A stretch of 64,000 nucleotides of DNA from Phycisphaeraceae bacterium. Lineage in GTDB: Bacteria; Planctomycetota; Phycisphaerae; Phycisphaerales; UBA1924. Made by a program: the position numbers and the translations under genes. Location of the stretch: positions 496,001 through 560,000 of the forward strand of contig JAHBXH010000001.1 in assembly GCA_019636555.1 (NCBI GenBank), given 5' to 3'. Positions 36,463 to 44,643 of the stretch are shown one piece after another (position 1 is the first letter of the stretch; the number at the start of each line of letters is the position of its first letter). The notes below the pieces were generated by a model. The model ran no database searches, was not told where the DNA came from, and was given only the letters and a program-made list of their open reading frames with translations.

Positions 36463-37200
36463 TTGACGCAGAACCAGCTCATTCACTCTTTCGCGGGGCT
36501 CGCGCTCGGTGTCTCGCTCCTTCTCGGCGCAGCCGGTTGCCAGACTCAGCAGAAGGAAGTTGTCACGGTGCCCGCGCCTCCCTCGTTCGACACGGCCAAG
36601 GCGGTGCAGCTCGCCGAGCAGGCGCTCAAGGCGCAGCGGGACGGCGATCTCGAAAAGGCGATCGCGCTGTACAAACAGTCGATCCAGGCGAACCCGGAGC
36701 TTTCGGGCGTGTGGACGAATTTCGGCGTTGCGATGATGGCGAAGCAGAATTTCCCTGCCGCGGCGGAGGCGTTCAAGCACGCGCTCGACCTTTCACCGAC
36801 GGATTCGCGTCCGCTTGTGAATCTGGGCGTGGCGTATCTGGAGCGGGGCTGGGCGGATCAGGCGTACACGTATTTCAGCCAGGCGCTCGATCGCGACCCG
36901 AACAACATCGATGCGCTGCGCGGCGCGATCATGGCGGCGCAGCGCTGCGGGCGCGACGATGAACGCACGCTCGACTACATCAAGCGCCTGCAATTGATCG
37001 AGACCGACCCGAAATGGAAACTGGAACTCGGGTATCGGCGGATTCGGCTCGAGAATGCGCTCAAGGATCGGAACAAGGGAACCGCGTTTCCATCCGCCGG
37101 GCAGCAGCGTCCGCGCGACCCGGCGAGCGTGACGCCGTCGATCCAGCCGCTGCAGCCTCAGAATGAGCCTGTGCAGCCGGTTATGCCGAGCGGGTCGTGA
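36463..37200 (+). CDS. TPR lipoprotein, last gene of the secretion cluster
   Basis: A 245-residue lipoprotein. The signal peptide ends in the lipobox LGAAGC, and four to five TPR motifs follow (AEQALKAQRDGDLEKAIALY, FGVAMMAKQNFPAAAEAF, LGVAYLERGWADQAYTYF). The tail is Pro/Gln-rich. A TTG at 36463 is chosen because GGAG lies six bases before it and it gives a normal-length signal peptide; a GTG at 36415 overlaps the previous stop and is the alternative. It may act like PilF/PilW-type pilotins that help localise the secretin, which is inference from fold and position. Confidence 0.75.
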   Translation: MTQNQLIHSFAGLALGVSLLLGAAGCQTQQKEVVTVPAPPSFDTAKAVQLAEQALKAQRDGDLEKAIALYKQSIQANPELSGVWTNFGVAMMAKQNFPAAAEAFKHALDLSPTDSRPLVNLGVAYLERGWADQAYTYFSQALDRDPNNIDALRGAIMAAQRCGRDDERTLDYIKRLQLIETDPKWKLELGYRRIRLENALKDRNKGTAFPSAGQQRPRDPASVTPSIQPLQPQNEPVQPVMPSGS

Positions 37201-37254
37201 GAAGACGGAAGTCGTTGAATGCGAAGCGCACGCGGTTGATTTCAAACCCCCTCC

Positions 37255-37299
37255 GGCATCGCTGCGCGATGCCACCTCCCCCTTTCGGAAAGGGGGAGG
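37255..37299. repeat. REP-like double-hairpin element
   Basis: Two palindromes lie side by side. GGCATCG (37255-37261) pairs with CGATGCC (37267-37273). An 11-bp perfect stem CCTCCCCCTTT (37275-37285) pairs with AAAGGGGGAGG (37289-37299) around a 3-base loop. It lies in the 425-base gap after the secretion cluster, 55 bases past the last stop. No T-run follows, so it looks more like a repetitive extragenic palindrome than an intrinsic terminator. The rest of the gap is purine-rich and holds no gene. Confidence 0.65.
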
Positions 37300-37329
37300 A
37301 CAAAGAAGAGCGAGCGATTCGACTTGTGT

Positions 37330-37400
37330 CTTGGAGAGAACGCGGAGGTGCGGAGCGGGCGGAGTTGCGCAGGGGGGAAGAAAGAAGCGGAGAGACAAAG
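37330..37400 (+). repeat. Dispersed purine-rich intergenic repeat, copy B
   Basis: Contains GAGAGAACGCGGAGGTGCG, GGGCGGAGTTGCGCAGG and GGGGAAGAAAGAAGCGGAG. It is alignable with the minus strand of 25238-25305 over about 60 bases with few changes. The following 37400-37450 is a run of short GA-rich repeats (AAAGAGATAAAGAGATCGAG). Confidence 0.5.
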
Positions 37401-37625
37401 AGATAAAGAGATCGAGAGATTGAAACAAGAAGAGACGAAAAGCGGAGTGAAGGCAGTCAATTCGTAGGGCGCGAAGAATTCACAGAGTGAGGCAGAAAAA
37501 GAGTTGGTGGGGCGGAGCAGGGCCCAATCACCGGTGGCATCCTGCGCGATGAACGCACCCTTGGCCTCCCGCTTGCGCGGGAGGTTCTTTGTGCAGGTAG
37601 GGCGAGTTTCGTTTGACGGCGTTCT

Positions 37626-39011
37626 TCAGCCCGCCATGCGCTGCGGATCGGCTGCCGCGGCGGCCTTCTTGGCGTGTCGCTTGCCGACGCCGAGAGAGAT
37701 CAGGTGCACGCCCTCGGCGACCGAGCGCGGATCGATCATGCGCCAGGGGTCGATGATGGTGTCGCCGGGCTGGAACTTGAAGTTCTTGTACTCTTTCCAG
37801 TTGGTGGAGATGAAGTAGAGCGCGGGGCCGGCGGGGAGTTCGGCGTCGGGGCGGATGGCCGGGTCGTGCAGGATCGGGAAGATGCCGCGCTGGCGGAGAA
37901 TGTTGGCGAGCAGGATCGCGGGTGAACCCTGCGTCTGATTCGTGTTGGGCTTGAAAGCCATGCCGAGGAGGACGACCGGGCGGCCTGCGCGGTGTTCCAT
38001 CACCTGATCGGCGAGCCACGCGGTCTGCTGATCGCGTCCGTGATTGATGACGTCGAAGATGTTGAACTTGACCTCGACCTCACGGGCCGTGAAAGACATC
38101 GCCATCTGGTCGCGCCCGTGGCAGGGGCCTCCGTCGGCCATGCCGCCGTCCATGTACTTGGGGCTGACGAGGCGATCGGTCGCGAGCTTGAGCGTGGCGT
38201 TGACGACGTCGCAGTCGGCGTCGGGGAGGCGGTGGCAGACTTCCATCACCGTGTTGGCGAAGAGGACCTTCAGTCCGAGGTAGGTGTTGTAACAAAGCTT
38301 GACGCACTCGGCCTCGGTCCAGGTCATGGGGCGGATGGGGGAGTTGTGGAGCGTGCCGTAGAGCTCGCGCGCGACCTGTTCGCCCTTGCCCCCGTCTGCC
38401 GGCGTGGTCGCGTTGATGGCCATGTCCTTGCGGGGGGGCGGGCAGCCGAGCAGCACGAACTCCGGATTGAGGAAATCTCGCACGACGGTCGATTGCCCGA
38501 TGAAGAACGGGTTGTAGACCATCGTCCAGCCGTCGCCGATCTTCGACCCCGCGCCGCGCTCTGTGGCGGGCCCGAGGATGTTGTTCATCGTGCCGGGTGT
38601 GACGGTCGAGATGACGAGGATCGTGCGGTAACGTCCGTCGGCCTTGTTCGCCTTGATGGCGCGACCGACCTCTTCGAGCGAGGATTCGATGATCGAGTTG
38701 TCAAAGTCCCGCGGCACGCCGTCGTACGGGAGCGACCCGTCGTGGCTCGGGGCGTGCGGGGTTGGCACCGCGACGTAGATCGCGTCGGCAGCGCGGACGG
38801 CGTCGTTGACGGTCGCGCAGTAGTGCATCAGGTGCTTGCACGAGGCGTACTGCTCGTCGAGCCCGGGCTCGAAGGGCGTGACCTCGCCCCGCTTGTAGCT
38901 TTCCATCAGTTCGCGGTTGGTGTCGTAGCAGAAGACCTCGTGGCCCTTCATGGCGAGGGCGACGGCACAGGGGAAGGACGTGCTGCTCATGCCGACGAAC
39001 GCAATTTTCAT
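37626..39011 (-). CDS. Nucleotide-sugar (UDP-glucose/GDP-mannose type) dehydrogenase, atypical
   Basis: A 461-residue protein with the three-domain layout of UDP-glucose/GDP-mannose dehydrogenases, which oxidise a nucleotide sugar to the uronic acid. Family marks are VAVPTP-HAPSHDGSLPYD, ISTVTPGTMNNI, YNPFFIGQ, ECVKLCYNTYLGLKVLFAN, and GGPCHGRD holding the catalytic Cys. Two features differ from the norm: the N-terminal glycine-rich loop is VGMSSTSF instead of GxGYVG, and the active-site context is GPCHGRD rather than GSCFPKD. The fold is clear but substrate or cofactor use may have changed. It heads the right side of a surface-polysaccharide group on the minus strand. Confidence 0.82.
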   Translation of the reverse strand: MKIAFVGMSSTSFPCAVALAMKGHEVFCYDTNRELMESYKRGEVTPFEPGLDEQYASCKHLMHYCATVNDAVRAADAIYVAVPTPHAPSHDGSLPYDGVPRDFDNSIIESSLEEVGRAIKANKADGRYRTILVISTVTPGTMNNILGPATERGAGSKIGDGWTMVYNPFFIGQSTVVRDFLNPEFVLLGCPPPRKDMAINATTPADGGKGEQVARELYGTLHNSPIRPMTWTEAECVKLCYNTYLGLKVLFANTVMEVCHRLPDADCDVVNATLKLATDRLVSPKYMDGGMADGGPCHGRDQMAMSFTAREVEVKFNIFDVINHGRDQQTAWLADQVMEHRAGRPVVLLGMAFKPNTNQTQGSPAILLANILRQRGIFPILHDPAIRPDAELPAGPALYFISTNWKEYKNFKFQPGDTIIDPWRMIDPRSVAEGVHLISLGVGKRHAKKAAAAADPQRMAG

Positions 39012-39119
39012 GGGCAGACTCTCTCGCCACAGGGTTGCCGCGTGTGCCGGGAGTGAACGTGTGAAGCCGGCTGGCCGAGTATCGGCGTTCCGGCGCTTTG
39101 AGGTGAACTGAATGAACAG

Positions 39120-40400
39120 TCAGGCCGCCGCGGGGAGCTGATCCCTGAGATGGTCGACCGTGAAGAGCCGGACATGTCCGAACGATCTCAAGCGGGCGAG
39201 GATGGCGCCACGATCATCGGGAGTCACAAGCACAAGATCCAGGGGAGTCAGATTGATCGGCGCGATCGCACGCTCGTGCCGGAAGGCGGGGTTGTCGTCG
39301 CAAACATGGAACGCGATGCCCGCGAGTTCGAGAGCCCGGGCCGCTTCCCTTCCGTTGCGCCCGAAGCCGTAAATGACCAGTCGGGCGCGATCCGGATGGA
39401 TCTGTGATGCGCGAACTGCCAGGGTGTCCCAGGACGGCGCAAGGGCGTGCGCGGTCAGATTCGTCGCGATGCTCTGTCCAAGAGGAGAAAGCCGATCACC
39501 CAGCGACGGGCCGGAGGGTGCCGAGCCGGTGGCCGCGGCTTCGCGCCGAGCGAGCGATCGGGCGGCTCCCTCGAGCACCGATCTGTCCGAATCGCGGAGT
39601 TCGCCGAGCCAAGACAGCATGGTGCGGGTGTTCTCGGCCTGCCCGGCGAAGAGCGCGCGCATCAGTTGGCGCAGGGTCCAGCGCCGGCGTGCCGCATCTT
39701 GTTCCGGACGCGGAACCCATCTGCCGATCTGATCGCAGCCGTCTTTCCAGATCTCGATGACTTTCGAAGAGCGAGAATCCTGCGTGAGGCGATAGAGCAG
39801 GAGCGGGCGCTCGATCGGCCGCGCCCACTTGGCTCCGAGCGCGGTGAAGCGCAGAAGCATCTCCCAATCTTCGATGTGGTTGTCGGCGGGGAATGCCTCG
39901 CCGTACGTCCGGACTAAGTGATGCAACGCGTCGGTGCGGAAGACCGTGGCGCCGGGAGCGAGCGGGTTGGTCTCTCTAAGGCGAGCGATCGTGAGTTCTT
40001 CGGCGGCGGGATACCACGCGAGCGACGACGGCCTCAGAAGGTGGTCGGCATCGCGGTAAGCAGTCGCGATCGCGTCGCAATTACCGATCGAGTCGAGCAC
40101 GGAGCGGGCGAAATCGGGTTCGAAGGCGTCGTCCGCATCGAGAAAACCGACGAAGTCGCCCTCAACCATGGAGAGGCCACGGTTGCGGGCGGCGGCGACG
40201 CCCCGGTTCTGCGTGCGGATCACGCGCATGCGGGGATCGCGCACGCGGGCGACGCGCTCGAACGTGCCGTCGGTGCTGCCGTCGTCAACCACGACGAGCT
40301 CGAGCCCCTCGTGCGATTGAGCGAGGACGCTCGCGACGGCTTGCTCGATCGTTCGTTCGGCGTTGTACGCCGGGATGACGATGGACAATGGCGTGGTCAT
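39120..40400 (-). CDS. Family 2 glycosyltransferase with C-terminal Rossmann-like domain
   Basis: A 426-residue protein. Residues 1-~220 are a GT-A domain: LSIVIPAYNAERTI, LVVVDDGSTDGT, GVAAARNRG, GFLDADDAF, and EDWEMLLRF as the likely catalytic-base region. After a helical linker, residues ~340-426 form a second small alpha/beta domain starting LVIYGFGRNGREAARALELAG with acidic strand end HVCDDNP, like an NAD(P) or nucleotide-binding Rossmann fold. Its ATG overlaps the stop of the upstream glycosyltransferase (ATGA). It is predicted to act in polysaccharide or glycoprotein assembly. The C-terminal domain is unusual for GT2 enzymes. Confidence 0.85.
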   Translation of the reverse strand: MTTPLSIVIPAYNAERTIEQAVASVLAQSHEGLELVVVDDGSTDGTFERVARVRDPRMRVIRTQNRGVAAARNRGLSMVEGDFVGFLDADDAFEPDFARSVLDSIGNCDAIATAYRDADHLLRPSSLAWYPAAEELTIARLRETNPLAPGATVFRTDALHHLVRTYGEAFPADNHIEDWEMLLRFTALGAKWARPIERPLLLYRLTQDSRSSKVIEIWKDGCDQIGRWVPRPEQDAARRRWTLRQLMRALFAGQAENTRTMLSWLGELRDSDRSVLEGAARSLARREAAATGSAPSGPSLGDRLSPLGQSIATNLTAHALAPSWDTLAVRASQIHPDRARLVIYGFGRNGREAARALELAGIAFHVCDDNPAFRHERAIAPINLTPLDLVLVTPDDRGAILARLRSFGHVRLFTVDHLRDQLPAAA

Positions 40401-42841
40401 GCGGCTGCTCTATCCGGATCTTTCTGAAGCGAACGAGTGATGAGCGAGAGGATTTTCGCCGCGGCGTTCAGATAGGTGTGGTTGGCTTCGATCCGCCTGC
40501 GGGCGATCGCGATCTGTCGCTCGCGCGTCGATCGGTGCGATACGAGATCGCTCAATCTGCTTTCGAGCGAGGCTTGATCGTGAAAGAAAAGCGCGGCTTG
40601 ACGGCCCGTCATATCGAAGGCCGACGAATGCTGAGTATCCGGCCCGAAGACCGCCCAAGGCTCGACCAGCGCGCCCTTTCGCGCGCCGTCCGATGCGAGC
40701 GGCGAAGCGTGTTCTATACAGCCGAGTTGCTGCAATACGCTCGCGAGATCCATGAGCGCGGGCGCGTCGGTCCAAGGCAGGCAGGTCACCGGTAAGGTGC
40801 TCTCATTGAAAGGGAAGGAGGCTCCATCGCCGCACGCCCTGCGGTAAGCGCGGCGGACGATCATGGCAAGCTCGCCCCAGTGCAAGCGGCACAGAGGAAT
40901 GCCGCCGGAGAGCACGCATTCGGACAAGCGCTGGTGGCCGAGCATGTGATAGGTCGCCTGCAGATGACACGCCGAACATTGGTAGCTGAGGCGCAGTTCG
41001 CCTTCGTGCGCGAGCGGGCCCTTCGCAAACTCGCCGAAAGCCGGATGCTCGCTCCACCCGTTTCCGTATATGTGAAATCGCCATCCGTTCTTTTGCGCGA
41101 CCTGGCTCGCCCACATCAGCGTTTCATGGCGCATGATTCGGTCGGCGAGAGGATTGGCGTACGTTGCCGCGAGCAGGTCGACTGTGCGGTCGTCGGGCTC
41201 GCCGCGAAGGCTTTGGCGCAGTGAATCCTGCACGGTAGAACGCAGATCGGGGAAAGGCAGCGTGGAAAGCGGCAGTTGGACGTGTCGGTACACAGCCTCG
41301 CGGAGCGGCTCCATCGCGGCGAGGAGCTTGTTGTCCACGCTCGGGTTTGCGCGCAACTCCGAAACGATGCGCGTGTGCTGGGCTTCGGGCGTCTCACTCT
41401 GGTGGCTGACGTAGGCGATTTCGCATTCGAAGCGGGCGCGTTCTTCGCTCGTCGCCGGCGCCGCGTGGAACTTCCGCTCGCTCGCTGGAACAGGCAAGAG
41501 CATGCTGGACGCGCGCGGATAGCCGTAGCAGTCGTGCAGCTCATCGACGATGTGGCCGACAGTGAAATCGAACGCGCCGAGCGAGCGGCCCAGCCTCGCA
41601 TCGAAGAGGTGGGGCATCTGGTCCTGGATCCAGCAGACCCAAGGCAGATTGCGCGGCAGGAAATCGCCGAGCGCTGCGCGCGGGAAGTTGATGCAGAGAA
41701 TGAGGTCGGGCTCGAAATCACGTACGGCGCGGAGGTACGCGCCCGCGGAGAAACACGATGAGCCGTCGGGCTCGATGAGTACGCGTGCTTCATGCCCGTG
41801 CGCCTCGAACGCGCCCGCAATATCGCGGCTGGAATGTTGAATAAAAGTGGAGTATCTGGTCGTGGGGATGAGGATGCGCAGCGGGCGCTCTCGGAGGCGT
41901 GCATTCCACCAGCGAAGATCGCGTTCCGCGTAGAGGGCGCGTACAGATTGCTCCAGCCGCGGCACTTCCGCCTGCTGCTCGGTGAGAACATCGGAAACGC
42001 TTGCGGCGACGCGATGGAAGATGGCGGCGGGGGTTGCGGCATCGTGCGCGACTGTGCCGCTGATGCGGAGATCGATGCGCGTGCGCTGGTACGCGGCGAA
42101 CAAATCCACAGCGCTGGGGCCGACGAACGCGCGCACGTGGTCGTCCTGCAATTGATCGGAGCAATCGGACATGGAGAGCGCGGCGAGAAACGCGTGCGTA
42201 TCGGGCTCGACGATACAGATCGGCGCTCGGTAGCCAAGCCTTTCGCGCGGGCGGGCTCCACTCGCGGACTTGAAGAGCCAGGGTGTGCGGCAGCCCGCGA
42301 CAAAGAGCGCTGCCTGAGGCTGTTCGCGCCAGGATGCCCGGTGCTCCGTGAGCGAGCGAGCAGCGAGCGATTTCGAATCAGCGAAATTGGCCCAGTGCTC
42401 GCCATCAAAGGTGATGACATTGCCGTCGGACGCACCGAATGCGCGGAGAGGCCGGCGCGGCGCGGAAACACCGAAACCGATCAGTCGATCACCGAGTGCT
42501 CGCAAATTGGACTCGAGCCAGCGAGAGGATTGCGTCAGTTCATCGTTTTGGAGTGAACCGACGGCGGCGCTGAGCGCGAGCACCTGCGGTGTGCGTCGAA
42601 TTTCCTCCGAGAGGCCGTTCAGCTGTTCGAGCGCGCAGGTGCGTAGGCCGAGTTTGGCGAGATGGCTCGCAGCGAGGAGAGAAAGGCCGGGCTGCTCGGG
42701 TTGCTCGCTGAGTGCGGGCAGCGCGAGCGAAAGAAACTTCCAACTGTCCGTGCCGCGTCCGAGCGACAGGAGTGCCGCTGAGTTTGCGGTCGGGGTTGGA
42801 CCGATCGGTGATGCCATGATCGACGCGGACCGAGCTTTCAT
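40397..42841 (-). CDS. Large glycosyltransferase (GT-B/CgeB-like)
   Basis: An 814-residue protein. The N-terminal ~300 residues are helical and contain no motif I recognise. From about residue 320 a GT-B-type domain is suggested by RPLRILIPTTRYSTFIQHS, FEPDLILCINFPRAALGDFLP, PWVCWIQDQMPHLFDARLG and GRSLGAFDFTVGHIVDEL. These resemble DUF3880/CgeB proteins that precede a glycosyl-transferase family 1 half, here represented by GWRFHIYGNGWSEHP and QRLSECVLSGGIPL. Start codons at 42841 (MKARSAS) and 42814 (MASPIG) are both possible; neither has a good ribosome site. It overlaps the GT2 gene downstream by four bases. Confidence 0.7.
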   Translation of the reverse strand: MKARSASIMASPIGPTPTANSAALLSLGRGTDSWKFLSLALPALSEQPEQPGLSLLAASHLAKLGLRTCALEQLNGLSEEIRRTPQVLALSAAVGSLQNDELTQSSRWLESNLRALGDRLIGFGVSAPRRPLRAFGASDGNVITFDGEHWANFADSKSLAARSLTEHRASWREQPQAALFVAGCRTPWLFKSASGARPRERLGYRAPICIVEPDTHAFLAALSMSDCSDQLQDDHVRAFVGPSAVDLFAAYQRTRIDLRISGTVAHDAATPAAIFHRVAASVSDVLTEQQAEVPRLEQSVRALYAERDLRWWNARLRERPLRILIPTTRYSTFIQHSSRDIAGAFEAHGHEARVLIEPDGSSCFSAGAYLRAVRDFEPDLILCINFPRAALGDFLPRNLPWVCWIQDQMPHLFDARLGRSLGAFDFTVGHIVDELHDCYGYPRASSMLLPVPASERKFHAAPATSEERARFECEIAYVSHQSETPEAQHTRIVSELRANPSVDNKLLAAMEPLREAVYRHVQLPLSTLPFPDLRSTVQDSLRQSLRGEPDDRTVDLLAATYANPLADRIMRHETLMWASQVAQKNGWRFHIYGNGWSEHPAFGEFAKGPLAHEGELRLSYQCSACHLQATYHMLGHQRLSECVLSGGIPLCRLHWGELAMIVRRAYRRACGDGASFPFNESTLPVTCLPWTDAPALMDLASVLQQLGCIEHASPLASDGARKGALVEPWAVFGPDTQHSSAFDMTGRQAALFFHDQASLESRLSDLVSHRSTRERQIAIARRRIEANHTYLNAAAKILSLITRSLQKDPDRAAA

Positions 42842-42903
42842 ATCGGCCGGTGTTCGGGAAGGGCTGCAAGGTCGGGGCTTCGGGTGCGTGCGCGCCAAAA
42901 ACG

Positions 42904-42930
42904 AAAAACCCCGCCGTTGCGGGCGGGGCT
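42904..42930 (-). terminator. Intrinsic terminator of tRNA-Ala
   Basis: On the minus strand CCCCGCC (complement of 42922-42928) pairs with GGCGGGG (complement of 42909-42915), followed by TTTTTCGTTTTT. This is a textbook rho-independent terminator a few bases after the tRNA, separating it from the glycosyltransferase genes downstream. Confidence 0.9.
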
Positions 42931-42941
42931 CTTCATTCAAG

Positions 42942-43016
42942 TGGAGGCGACGAGACTCGAACTCGTGACCTCTTCCATGCCATGGAAGCGCTCTACCAAA
43001 ACTGAGCTACGCCCCC
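42942..43016 (-). tRNA. tRNA-Ala (anticodon GGC)
   Basis: On the minus strand the acceptor GGGGGCG pairs with CGCCTCC (one G-T), the D stem is GCTC/GAGC with loop AGTTTTGGTA, and the anticodon stem CTTCC/GGAAG encloses ATGGCAT (anticodon GGC). The T stem ACGAG/CTCGT carries TTCGAGT. The discriminator is A; CCA is not encoded. It is an isolated gene with its own terminator. Confidence 0.96.
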
Positions 43017-43155
43017 TTGATGGGGAACACCTCGGGTTGAGGGGTTCCTAGTCGTTTTTCGGCCGCGGGGCCGGGTTTCTTCGGTTGTGCCCGCGGGAAC
43101 CGGCTCGATAGGCGATTCCGGCGGGGCCAAGATGGTAGTTCGAGCCCTTGGCGAA

Positions 43156-44256
43156 TCAAGAAGGGAGTGATTCGGGCCGGAATGAGGCGGTTTTTGAGGA
43201 AAGAGCCTGATCGGCGGCTGCCAGGACGCTTTCGAGGCTGATGCGGTCGATGGAGCAGCGATCCGGGTGGTCGTCGGCGACTTCGGACTCGGGGAGCGAC
43301 GGGTCAGCAGTCAGAATGGTTTCACCGGCGGGGGCGACGATGGTGGTCCAGCGTGGGTCGGTGGGGCCGAAGAGCGAAACAAGCGGGACACTAAACGCTG
43401 CCGCGATGTGGCGGGGGCCGGTGTCGTTCGTGACCATCAGGGCCGAGCCTTGAATGAGCGCCTTGAGCGAACCGATTATGATCCCGAGGTGGGGCAGACA
43501 GACACAGGGGACGCCGGACCTGCCGGCGATTTCGTCCACGAGGTCTGCTTCGCCGGGCGAGCCGTTGAGGAAGATCGCCAGCCCTCGGCTCTCGTGCAGG
43601 TGCTTGGCGAGGGCGGCAAACCGATCGATGGGCCAGCGTTTGGCGGCGTTGTTGCCACCGGGGTTCAGGATGACGCGCGGGGTATCGGGAGATATGTCGG
43701 CGCGATCGAAGATTTCACGGGCTCTCGCGGCGTCGGCCGCGGTTACGCAAAGTGAAAGTTTGTTTTCAGATTGCGAAAGTGCAGCATCGGGAACTCCGAG
43801 CGTGCGAGCGGCAAGAGACTGGTAGTAAGTGACTGCAGAAACAGGACTTCGGCGTCCATCAGAGCGGGTTGGTGGCGTGAGCCGATCGGTGAGCAGGAGG
43901 CCGCGAGCGTCGCGGTCGTAGCCGATGCGGCGGGGGATGCCGGCGATTCGAACGATGAGTGCGGTCGAGAAGGAGTTGGTAAGCAGTACCGCGGCGTCGT
44001 AGCGGCGGGGGCGGATCTTTGCCGCGACGAATTTGGGGCCCATGACGCCGGAAGAACGGGCCACGTGAACCTCGTCAAAGCAAGGAAGCCCGGCCAGTAC
44101 CTCATCCATGCCGGGGCGGAGAAGGCCGCCGATGAAGCAGCCGGGAAGGTTGCTTCGGAGGCGACGGAGCGCGGGCGTCGCCATGACGCAGTCACCCAGC
44201 CATGAGGGGCAAACGACGAGGAGGCGGTGGGGCTTTGGCTGCTCGGAGCCCGGCAT
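43156..44256 (-). CDS. Family 9 glycosyltransferase (heptosyltransferase-like)
   Basis: A 366-residue GT9 enzyme of the WaaC/WaaF type, which add ADP-heptose to lipopolysaccharide core. Signatures are LLVVCPSWLGDCVMATPALRRL at the N-terminus, VRIAGIPRRIGYDRDARGLLLT, ILNPGGNNAAKRWP, and VTNDTGPRHIAAAFSVPLVSLFGPTDP with the ADP-heptose-binding Asp. It starts 31 bases downstream of a small unknown gene on the same strand. Together with the dehydrogenase and glycosyltransferases nearby it suggests a surface glycan function. Confidence 0.92.
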   Translation of the reverse strand: MPGSEQPKPHRLLVVCPSWLGDCVMATPALRRLRSNLPGCFIGGLLRPGMDEVLAGLPCFDEVHVARSSGVMGPKFVAAKIRPRRYDAAVLLTNSFSTALIVRIAGIPRRIGYDRDARGLLLTDRLTPPTRSDGRRSPVSAVTYYQSLAARTLGVPDAALSQSENKLSLCVTAADAARAREIFDRADISPDTPRVILNPGGNNAAKRWPIDRFAALAKHLHESRGLAIFLNGSPGEADLVDEIAGRSGVPCVCLPHLGIIIGSLKALIQGSALMVTNDTGPRHIAAAFSVPLVSLFGPTDPRWTTIVAPAGETILTADPSLPESEVADDHPDRCSIDRISLESVLAAADQALSSKTASFRPESLPS

Positions 44257-44286
44257 TGCGGGACTGTAGCGAAGGGAGTGGGGCCC

Positions 44287-44580
44287 CTAGTCGAATTGGA
44301 ATTCGGTTCCGGGCGCGGGGGTGCCCCAGAGTGGACCATCGCGGTACTTGTCTTCGTACCACTTGTTGGTGATGCGCCTGAGTTCGGCGACGAACCCGAC
44401 CCCCACGATGCGTTCGGCCTCGAGCGTGATCGTAATGGAAGCGGGGGAGAGTTCGAGCGCGAGGAGCTCGACCCCTTCGCGCTCGGCGATGGCGCGGGCG
44501 GTCGATTCGACGGTGCGGCGGGTGGTGTGGTCGTCGAGGGGGGTGCCGTGGAGGGCGCTCAATCGGACGGTCGCGGGCAT
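44287..44580 (-). CDS. Small conserved-looking hypothetical protein
   Basis: A 97-residue protein starting MPATVRLSAL. It has an alpha/beta pattern with RRTVESTARAIAEREGVELLALEL and SITITLEAERIVGVGFVAEL, and an acidic aromatic tail (KWYEDKYRDGPLW). No family recognised. It overlaps nothing and is 31 bases upstream of the GT9 gene, so co-transcription is likely. It is divergent from the DUF4230-like gene. Confidence 0.6.
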   Translation of the reverse strand: MPATVRLSALHGTPLDDHTTRRTVESTARAIAEREGVELLALELSPASITITLEAERIVGVGFVAELRRITNKWYEDKYRDGPLWGTPAPGTEFQFD

Positions 44581-44643
44581 GTCAGAAAGGTACACCCCGA
44601 TTCGCGGGTGAACGGCGGAATGGTCGATTCCAAAGAAAGAGTC

